Source: Pseudomonadota bacterium (lineage in GTDB: Bacteria > Pseudomonadota > Alphaproteobacteria > Caulobacterales > Caulobacteraceae). Taken from it: 10,921 bases of DNA. Where the stretch lies: NCBI GenBank assembly GCA_023436945.1, contig JAEZHG010000174.1:1-10921 (forward strand). Direction: 5' to 3'. The notes beneath the pieces are model-generated. The model made no database searches and was not told where the DNA came from. It saw only the letters and a program-made list of their open reading frames with translations. Made by a program: the position numbers and the translations under genes. How positions within the stretch are numbered: position 1 is the stretch's first letter; the number at the start of each line of letters is the position of its first letter. Positions 6,369-10,921 of the stretch are shown here, in pieces.

Positions 6369-7289
6369 TTACTGTGCAGGTTCAGCAGCGATGCGTTGCA
6401 GCAGATCGGCAACAAATCCGCTGAAGGTGGCGACGTCAGCGGCCACCAGCTTGTCCATGCGGTCCTCGTGGGTGTGGATGTTCTGGAACACCGGCGGCAC
6501 GAAGCCTTCACGCAGGGAATCTCCGCCACCGTTAAAGGCCAGCCACATCTGGCGCGCACCCTTAGCGTCCTGAACGCCCAGCGACACGACCGGAATACCC
6601 GCAGCCGAGAAGACGCGGTCATCGCTCGGCGGATAGTTCTGGAAGAACTCGCAGTCACGGTCGGCATCGGCGCACTGCTGGCGAACCAGACGGTTCACAA
6701 AGCGCGACTGCTCCCCGTTATTGCCGCCATACATGACCGTGGTGCCATAGGCGGCTACGTCGATGTTCACCACGGCCTTGATGCGCGATGCGTCGGCCTG
6801 TTCCAGCCATTTGCGCGCACCGATCAGGCCCAGCTCTTCCTGATCGCTCAGGACCATGATCAGGCGATAGCCGCTCAAACCGCCCTTGGCCTTCAACGCA
6901 GCCGCCGCTTCAACAGCCGCCAGAGTGCCGCCTGCATTATCGACCACGCCGTGCGAGAAGCTGCCGTCACGCAGGACAACGGCGTCATAGTGGGCGGTCA
7001 GGACCAGATCCTGTGCGCCTTCACCGAAGGTCACAACGATGTTGGTACCCGCCATCGGGCCGGTCTGGCGGTTGCCGCCTTCAAAGGCTTGCAGGGTGTA
7101 GGCCAGACCCAGAGTGTCCAGATGGGCTTTCAGCACTTCCAGACGCGCCGGATTGCTGTCCTTGACCAGTTCCTGAGCCGCCGCATGGATACGGGCGGCG
7201 GCTGGATCAGCCGAAGTCTCGGCCATGGCCGGACCCGCCACCAGGGCAAGCGCCATCAGCGACGGTGCGAAAAGCGATTTAAGACGCAT
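6369..7289 (-). CDS. Secreted M28-family zinc metallopeptidase
   Basis: This 306-residue protein has a classic Sec signal peptide (basic MRLK, hydrophobic core to about 20, AMA cleavage motif at 21-23), so it probably acts in the periplasm or outside the cell. The rest matches M28 aminopeptidases, which use two zinc ions. Likely ligands are H100 with D102 in TAHYDAV, the bridging D118 in VVDNAGG, E151/E152 in SDQEELG (general base plus ligand), D177 in NIDVAAYG, and a histidine in IHTHED (272 or 274). C206 and C213 could form a disulfide. The ATG at 7289 follows GAGGGG with a six-base gap. A terminator separates it from the upstream permease gene, and a second hairpin separates it from argD, so it is probably its own unit. 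Peptide scavenging is a reasonable guess; the exact substrate is unknown. Confidence 0.88.
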   Translation of the reverse strand: MRLKSLFAPSLMALALVAGPAMAETSADPAAARIHAAAQELVKDSNPARLEVLKAHLDTLGLAYTLQAFEGGNRQTGPMAGTNIVVTFGEGAQDLVLTAHYDAVVLRDGSFSHGVVDNAGGTLAAVEAAAALKAKGGLSGYRLIMVLSDQEELGLIGARKWLEQADASRIKAVVNIDVAAYGTTVMYGGNNGEQSRFVNRLVRQQCADADRDCEFFQNYPPSDDRVFSAAGIPVVSLGVQDAKGARQMWLAFNGGGDSLREGFVPPVFQNIHTHEDRMDKLVAADVATFSGFVADLLQRIAAEPAQ

Positions 7290-7328
7290 GGAAAACCCCT
7301 CAGTTGTTACGCCCTGCCTAAACGAACA

Positions 7329-7358
7329 GGGGCCGCATCACCAGCGCGATGCGACCCC
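7329..7358 (-). terminator. Hairpin terminator after the ABC permease gene
   Basis: GGGG (7329-7332) with CCCC (7355-7358) and CGCATC (7334-7339) with GATGCG (7348-7353) form a stem interrupted by one mismatch, with an eight-base loop. On the minus strand it is followed by TGTTCGTTT, a modest T-rich tail. It lies between the permease stop at 7392 and the peptidase start at 7289. Termination is likely but may be incomplete. Confidence 0.65.
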
Positions 7359-7391
7359 ATGAAAAAAGCTTAATATGCTCAGAGCCTTGGC

Positions 7392-8219
7392 TTAGCTCTT
7401 CAGTCGCCAGCCGGATTTGAACACCAGCCAGCAGACCACGCCCAGCACGACCGTCAGAACACCGCTCATGACGATACCGACCAGCAGATTGCTCTCGGCC
7501 TGACCCACGAAGCCAGCGCGGAAACCGTCGATCAGATAGAAGAACGGATTGAAGCGGCTGATAGCATCAAACGGGGCAGGCAGGATCTCGACCAAATAGA
7601 AGGTGCCCGACAGGAAGGTCATCGGCATGACGACGAAGTTCTGCACCGCCGAAAGGTGGTCGAACTTTTCCGACCACAGACCGGCCAGCACGCCCATCAT
7701 CCCCATCAGCAGCGACGAGATCAGGCCGAACCACACGATCAGCGCTACGTTCGAGATCGCCAGCTTGGTGAAGGGCATCACGCACAGGGCGGTCACCAGA
7801 CCCACCACAACACCACGGGTCGCGGCACCAAGGCTGAAACCGACCGTCAGTTCCAGCGGACTGAGCGGCGGGGTCAGGAAATCGGTGGCTGTGCCCATGA
7901 TCTTGGCCTGGATCAGGCTGGACGAGGCATTGGCGAAGGCGTTCTGAAGGATCGCCATCATGATCAGGCCCGGTGCCACAAACTCGGCAAACGGAATGCC
8001 GTGAAGCGGCGGGCGCGCCCCCTGAAGCGCGACGACGAAAACCAGCATGTAGAGCAGCGTCGTCACGACCGGCGCGGCGACCGTCTGGGCGCCAACCTTC
8101 CAGAACCGTCGCACCTCGCGAAGGTAGAGGGTTCGCATACCCACCCAGTTCATACCCGCGTGTCGACGCGGTTGTGGCACGGTGGAGGGAGCGGTTTCAG
8201 ATGGGTTCTGGAGCGTCAT
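7392..8219 (-). CDS. ABC-2 type transporter permease
   Basis: This is an inner-membrane permease of the ABC-2 superfamily, which includes NodJ/DrrB-like exporters of lipids, polysaccharides and drugs. Counted from the chosen ATG (275 residues) it has about six hydrophobic segments. The last periplasmic loop carries the family hallmark FNPFFYLIDGFRAGFVG (about 223-239), and a WSEKFDHLSAVQNF stretch lies between helices (about 182-195). The start is uncertain. An in-frame ATG at 8282 would add a basic, poorly hydrophobic leader, and an ATG at 8153 would begin MNWVGMRTLYLREV. None has a good ribosome binding site. The partner ATP-binding gene that usually sits beside such permeases is not in the window: gcrA is divergent upstream and a peptidase lies downstream. 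The transported substrate cannot be inferred. Confidence 0.85.
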   Translation of the reverse strand: MTLQNPSETAPSTVPQPRRHAGMNWVGMRTLYLREVRRFWKVGAQTVAAPVVTTLLYMLVFVVALQGARPPLHGIPFAEFVAPGLIMMAILQNAFANASSSLIQAKIMGTATDFLTPPLSPLELTVGFSLGAATRGVVVGLVTALCVMPFTKLAISNVALIVWFGLISSLLMGMMGVLAGLWSEKFDHLSAVQNFVVMPMTFLSGTFYLVEILPAPFDAISRFNPFFYLIDGFRAGFVGQAESNLLVGIVMSGVLTVVLGVVCWLVFKSGWRLKS

Positions 8220-8452
8220 AATGGGGCAAATGCGCCTCAAATGGCGGTTTCGCAAGGCGCCCGCCGTTATTTTAGACAGCATAAAACTGAGTCAAAACGG
8301 GACATTAACCATACTAAATCTGGTTTCTGTGGACAGGCTAATTCCTACATATTGCGTGTTTTAACCAGTGAATTACGATTGGCGCCACTCAAGGGCTTCT
8401 AAATTAGGCGCCCGACACAAGATATTGAATCCGATTGCCCGTGGAGGGTCAC
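8220..8452. promoter_or_regulatory. Divergent control region upstream of gcrA with cell-cycle motifs
   Basis: The 233 bp between the permease and gcrA are AT-richer than the genes around them. I see GANTC methylation-type sites GAGTC (8289-8293) and GAATC (8427-8431). There are two CtrA-type half-sites TTAACC (8305-8310, 8361-8366), neither with a correct second half. A DnaA-box-like TGTGGACAG lies at 8328-8336, with seven of nine bases matching the reverse consensus TGTGGATAA. Two Caulobacter-style -10 elements, ACTAAATC (8313-8320) and GCTAATTC (8337-8344), match GCTANAWC at seven of eight positions. In Caulobacter, DnaA activates and CtrA represses gcrA, so these motifs fit; binding is inferred. 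Confidence 0.55.
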
Positions 8453-9043
8453 ATGAACGCAGGCTGGACCGAAGATCGCGTAGGCGCTCTGAAGAAACTG
8501 TGGCTTGAAGGTCAATCGGCCTCCCAGATCGCCAAGGCGCTGGGTGGCGGGGTGACCCGTAACGCCGTCATCGGCAAGGTGCACCGCCTCGGCCTTTCGG
8601 GCCGTGCGGCTCCGTCGCAACCGGCGCGCACCTCTTTCCGTACCACCCGCCCGAGCAGCAAGGCGGCTTCGGCTGCTGCCGCCGCTCCGGCACAGGCTGC
8701 TGCTCCGGTAGCGGCTGCACAACCGACCCAGGCTCCTTCGGCTCCGCGCCGTATCGAGGCTGTGGCTCCGCGTCCCGTCGTCGCCGCTCCGGCACCGGTC
8801 GCTCCGAGCGTTGCACAGACGCCGGAACTGCCGGGCACCGCAACGGTCCTGACGCTCGGCGCACACATGTGCAAATGGCCGATCGGCGACCCGTCGTCGC
8901 GCGATTTCTCCTTCTGCGGCCGTCGCGCCTCGGAAGGCGTCTATTGCGGCGAACACTCGCGCGTCGCTTATCAGCCGCAAGTCAAAAAGGGCACCAAGGA
9001 CGGCGCGTCCGAACTGGCCCGTAGCCTTCGTCGCTACATCTAA
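8453..9043 (+). CDS. gcrA: Cell-cycle regulator GcrA
   Basis: GcrA is an alphaproteobacterial transcription factor that binds sigma-70 holoenzyme and activates promoters carrying CcrM-methylated GANTC sites, driving S-phase genes. The N-terminal DNA-binding domain is unmistakable: WTEDRVGALKKLWLEGQSAS (5-24) leads into the recognition segment VTRNAVIGKVHRLGLSGRA (34-52). A low-complexity Ala/Pro linker follows (about 53-127). The conserved C-terminal sigma-binding part reads GTATVLTLGAHMCKWPIGDP (128-147), then FCGRR and YCGEH with three cysteines, and the final ELARSLRRYI. At 196 residues it is longer than the 173 of Caulobacter GcrA, mainly through the linker, and it has LGGGVTRN where Caulobacter has one glycine fewer. 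The ATG at 8453 follows GGAGGG with a short gap; an upstream in-frame start at 8435 would bury this site. A terminator follows. Confidence 0.98.
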   Translation: MNAGWTEDRVGALKKLWLEGQSASQIAKALGGGVTRNAVIGKVHRLGLSGRAAPSQPARTSFRTTRPSSKAASAAAAAPAQAAAPVAAAQPTQAPSAPRRIEAVAPRPVVAAPAPVAPSVAQTPELPGTATVLTLGAHMCKWPIGDPSSRDFSFCGRRASEGVYCGEHSRVAYQPQVKKGTKDGASELARSLRRYI

Positions 9044-9070
9044 GTTCCGGTAAAACGGAAGTCTCGAGAG

Positions 9071-9103
9071 AAAGGGCGCAGCGGGCAACCGTTGCGCCTT
9101 TTT
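9071..9103. terminator. Intrinsic terminator between convergent gcrA and apaG
   Basis: GGCGCAGCGG (9075-9084) pairs fully with CCGTTGCGCC (9089-9098), including one G-U, around a GCAA tetraloop of the stable GNRA type. Five T residues follow on the plus strand, so it should end gcrA transcripts well. On the minus strand the tail CTTTCTCTC is weaker but could also serve apaG, whose stop lies 23 bases away. Confidence 0.92.
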
Positions 9104-9125
9104 CGTATGTCCGGATTGAAGGCCG

Positions 9126-9533
9126 CTAGTTCAGGATGCGGCGGCTGTCGGGCACATCGAGGCTGAAGTGCGGGATGGCGACCTCGAACATCCGGCCATC
9201 CTGATCCTGCACGAAATAGGCACCGACCATCGAACCCGACGGCGTGGTCAGCGGGCAACCCGAAGCATAGTGGAAGCTGTCACCCGGCTCGATCACAGGC
9301 TGCTCGCCCACAACACCCGAACCGCGCACTTCTTCTACACGGCCCAGCGCATCGGTAATCGTCCAGCGGCGCGCCACCACCTGCAAAGGTGCAGGCGTCA
9401 GGTTCACGATCTCGATCTGATAGGCCCAGACCCAATGATTGGCTTCAGGGTCGGATTGGGCGGCCAGATAGGACGGATTGACGCGAACAATCACACCTTC
9501 CGTCTCGGCGCTATAGGCAGAAGCACTGGGCAT
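9126..9533 (-). CDS. apaG: ApaG domain protein (DUF525)
   Basis: ApaG is a small immunoglobulin-like fold protein. It is often annotated as linked to Co2+/Mg2+ resistance from Salmonella corA studies, and its true biochemical role is unclear. The 135 residues are the normal length. The core family pattern is intact: WVWAYQIEIVNLTPAPLQVV (about 34-53) followed by ARRWTITDALG. The diagnostic VRGSGVVGEQPVIEPGDSFH then leads into YASGCPLTTPSGSMVGAYF and finally FEVAIPHFSLD. The ATG at 9533 has no clear ribosome binding site, but no better in-frame start stands out. It is divergent from the dCTP deaminase gene with 83 bp between starts, and convergent with gcrA. The family call is firm; the physiological role is not. 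Confidence 0.95.
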   Translation of the reverse strand: MPSASAYSAETEGVIVRVNPSYLAAQSDPEANHWVWAYQIEIVNLTPAPLQVVARRWTITDALGRVEEVRGSGVVGEQPVIEPGDSFHYASGCPLTTPSGSMVGAYFVQDQDGRMFEVAIPHFSLDVPDSRRILN

Positions 9534-9616
9534 ACGCTATATGCGTTCGGCCGAGCCCGTCGCACAAGCCAACAAAGGCGAGACAGGCTGAAAAATCCGT
9601 GTGAGAACAGGACGGC

Positions 9617-10651
9617 ATGACCCGTTTCCAACTTCCCGACCAAGCCGGCATTATCCCGTATCAGGGTATCGAAACCCTCATTGCCACGGGTGCCATCACT
9701 TCAGACACCCCCTATGATGCCGATCAGGTACAGCCAGCCAGTCTGGATCTGCGCCTTTCGGATCAGGCTTGGCGCGTGCGTGCCAGCTTCCTGCCGGGCA
9801 AGCGCAATGTCGAAGAGCGCATCCGTGATGTAGCGATGCACACCATCGACCTGTCCGGCGGCTATGTGCTGGAAAAGGGCTGCGTCTATATCGCCCGCCT
9901 GCAAGAGCGACTGTCCCTGCCCAAGGGCCTGAACGCCCGCGCCAACCCGAAGTCATCGACGGGCCGTGTCGATGTGTTCGTGCGCCTGCTGACCGACAAG
10001 GGCCAGAGTTTCGACGATGTGGATGAAGGCTATGAAGGCCCGCTCTACCTCGAGATCGCGCCGCAGACCTTCTCGATCCTCGTGCGTCCGGGCACCCGCC
10101 TGAACCAGCTACGCCTCAAGGTGGGCGAGCCCCCGCGTCTGGAAACCCGCAGCGTCGGCGTGGACCTGCAACCGAGCGAAAACGGCATCGTCGGCTTCCG
10201 TGGCCGCCGCCATGCCGGTGTGGTTGATCTGGAAAACGTCGACGGCCATGACCCGCGTGACTTCTGGGAGCCGCTGACGCTTCGCGATGGCGACCTGCTG
10301 CTCGATCCGGGCGAGTTCTATATTCTGGCCTCCAGCGACGATGTGGAAATCCCAGTCGATCAGGCCGCCGAAATGACCCCTATCGACCCGTCCGTCGGCG
10401 AGTTTCGCGTCCACTATGCAGGCTTCTTCGATCCGGGCTTCGGCACCGACGAGGCCCATGGCGCAGGCTCCAAGGGCGTGCTGGAGGTTCGCACCCACGA
10501 CACCCCGTTCCTGCTGGAGCATGAGCAGACCGTGGCGCGTCTCGTCTATGAACCCCTGACCGAGCGCCCCACCCGCCTCTATGGCGAAGGCGGCAGTCAC
10601 TATCAGAGCCAAGGCCTGAAGCTGTCGAAACACTTCAAGGAATGGAAATAG
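9617..10651 (+). CDS. dcd: Long-form 2'-deoxycytidine 5'-triphosphate deaminase
   Basis: This cytoplasmic enzyme deaminates dCTP to dUTP, feeding dUTPase and thymidylate synthesis. At 344 residues it is nearly twice the length of E. coli Dcd (193) and belongs to the long alphaproteobacterial form. The first half carries the full DCD/dUTPase pattern: QPASLDLRL (39-47), NPKSSTGR (110-117) matching the Ser/Arg active-site loop, and DEGYEGPLYLEI (136-147) with the likely catalytic Glu at 146, followed by RPGTRLNQLRL. The second half repeats the fold, with GFFDPGFG (269-276), GVLEVR (287-292) and HEQTVARLVYE (302-312), but lacks the SSxxR loop. The ATG at 9617 follows AGGA with a four-base gap. 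A terminator lies downstream. The family call is firm; loss of activity in the second half is inferred from motif inspection only. Confidence 0.9.
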   Translation: MTRFQLPDQAGIIPYQGIETLIATGAITSDTPYDADQVQPASLDLRLSDQAWRVRASFLPGKRNVEERIRDVAMHTIDLSGGYVLEKGCVYIARLQERLSLPKGLNARANPKSSTGRVDVFVRLLTDKGQSFDDVDEGYEGPLYLEIAPQTFSILVRPGTRLNQLRLKVGEPPRLETRSVGVDLQPSENGIVGFRGRRHAGVVDLENVDGHDPRDFWEPLTLRDGDLLLDPGEFYILASSDDVEIPVDQAAEMTPIDPSVGEFRVHYAGFFDPGFGTDEAHGAGSKGVLEVRTHDTPFLLEHEQTVARLVYEPLTERPTRLYGEGGSHYQSQGLKLSKHFKEWK

Positions 10652-10671
10652 GCGGGCGGCGAGCGCCTGAT

Positions 10672-10717
10672 CCTAAAACGCCCTCAAGCAGCGAGCCTCC
10701 GCGAGGCGAGCGTTAGG
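10672..10717. repeat. Nested palindrome, possible REP-like element
   Basis: Downstream of dcd, CCTAAAACGC (10672-10681) and GCGTTAGG (10710-10717) form outer arms with two unpaired A residues. GCCTC (10695-10699) and GAGGC (10703-10707) form an inner hairpin with loop CGC. The GCGAGC-type words recur at 10669 and 10691. The form recalls small extragenic palindromes of bacterial genomes, but a single copy cannot prove a repeat family. Confidence 0.4.
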
Positions 10718-10720
10718 GCA

Positions 10721-10751
10721 AAAAAGGCCCGCTGAAACAGCGGGCCTTTTT
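10721..10751. terminator. Bidirectional terminator between convergent dcd and MFS gene
   Basis: A perfect stem of 14 pairs (AAAAAGGCCCGCTG at 10721-10734, CAGCGGGCCTTTTT at 10738-10751) with an AAA loop has A/T ends that supply a T-run in both directions. It lies just five bases from the stop codon of the minus-strand transporter and about 70 bases after dcd, so it can serve both genes. Confidence 0.93.
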
Positions 10752-10755
10752 CTTA

Positions 10756-10921
10756 TCAGGAAAGCTTGTCGGCTTTGCGCAAACTCGGGAATACCTTGGC
10801 CCAGATGCCAGTTGCGGCCAGCGCGCCAAAACCACCGAAGACGGCGGCACCAATCGGTCCGAGCAGTCTGACCATCACGCCCGAATAGGCTTCGCCCAGT
10901 TCGATCGAGGCACCGATGAAC
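10756..10921 (-). CDS. MFS-type transporter, C-terminal fragment
   Basis: Only the last 55 codons are inside the window; the gene enters from the right edge and ends at TGA 10756-10758. The visible part has an amphipathic lead (ASIELGEAYSGVMVRLLGP), a glycine-rich hydrophobic final helix (IGAAVFGGFGALAATGIWAK), and a basic cytoplasmic tail, VFPSLRKADKLS. A last helix followed by FPSLR and a short charged tail is typical of the EntS-like group of major facilitator transporters, so I infer a 12-helix efflux or uptake permease. The assignment rests on this short tail and could change with the full sequence. It shares a terminator with dcd. Confidence 0.65.
   Translation of the reverse strand, partial: FIGASIELGEAYSGVMVRLLGPIGAAVFGGFGALAATGIWAKVFPSLRKADKLS

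Noticed and set aside
6396..7373. A 325-codon open frame antisense to the M28 peptidase gene
   Set aside because: It overlaps the whole peptidase gene, including its signal peptide and zinc-ligand codons, and the product resembles no family I know.
8361..8374. TTAACCAGTGAATT as a full CtrA box
   Set aside because: After seven bases the second half reads ATTA, not TTAA, so only the first half-site matches. It is kept as a half-site in the control-region entry.
8399..9088. A 229-codon minus-strand frame opposite gcrA
   Set aside because: gcrA is certain on the plus strand. The antisense product is Arg/Ser-rich low complexity produced by the Ala/Pro linker codons.

Overview
The window looks like chromosomal DNA from a stalked or dimorphic alphaproteobacterium of the order Caulobacterales. 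GC is fairly high, with long antisense shadow frames. Two genes support the placement: an unmistakable GcrA cell-cycle regulator and a PodJ-type polar organiser. A moderately GC-rich Caulobacterales genus such as Asticcacaulis or Brevundimonas would fit, but the genus cannot be fixed from this sequence alone. I see no transposase, integrase, phage gene, tRNA, rRNA or CRISPR array.

Layout from left to right. Positions 1-677 (minus) hold a TauE/SafE-family membrane exporter that runs off the left edge. Positions 789-3578 (minus) hold podJ, a long coiled-coil polarity protein with one membrane segment and a periplasmic Sel1-repeat tail. A 211-bp divergent region follows, then a 71-residue membrane protein on the plus strand (3790-4005). 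A strong bidirectional terminator separates it from argF (4078-4992, minus), which follows argD (5064-6254, minus) in an apparent arginine-biosynthesis operon. Upstream of argD on the same strand are a secreted M28-type metallopeptidase (6369-7289) and an ABC-2 transporter permease with no ATPase beside it (7392-8219). The permease is divergent from gcrA (8453-9043, plus). gcrA converges on apaG (9126-9533, minus). apaG is divergent from a long, internally duplicated dCTP deaminase (9617-10651, plus), which converges on the C-terminal end of an MFS-type transporter (10756 to the right edge, minus).

The main biological theme is the cell cycle and polarity. GcrA is a sigma-70-associated regulator acting with CcrM-methylated GANTC sites, and in Caulobacter podJ is under the same DnaA/GcrA/CtrA circuitry. 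The gcrA upstream region carries two GANTC sites, two TTAACC half-sites and a DnaA-box-like nonamer. The podJ upstream region carries a paired TTAA motif with spacing one base longer than the classical CtrA box. The remaining genes are housekeeping: arginine synthesis, pyrimidine nucleotide supply and transport.

I did not find a clear new multi-gene system. The most unusual signal is in podJ. A run of nine A residues on the coding strand, in frame as an A AAA AAA slippery heptamer and lying in the loop of a predicted hairpin, sits just before the membrane segment. Slippage in either direction would meet a stop within a few codons and give a soluble PodJ lacking the membrane and periplasmic parts. 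Other points worth a look are a terminator-like hairpin placed directly before the argD ribosome binding site, the apparent absence of a C-terminal peptidoglycan-binding domain in PodJ, and the two-fold internal repeat of the dCTP deaminase with only one complete active site.
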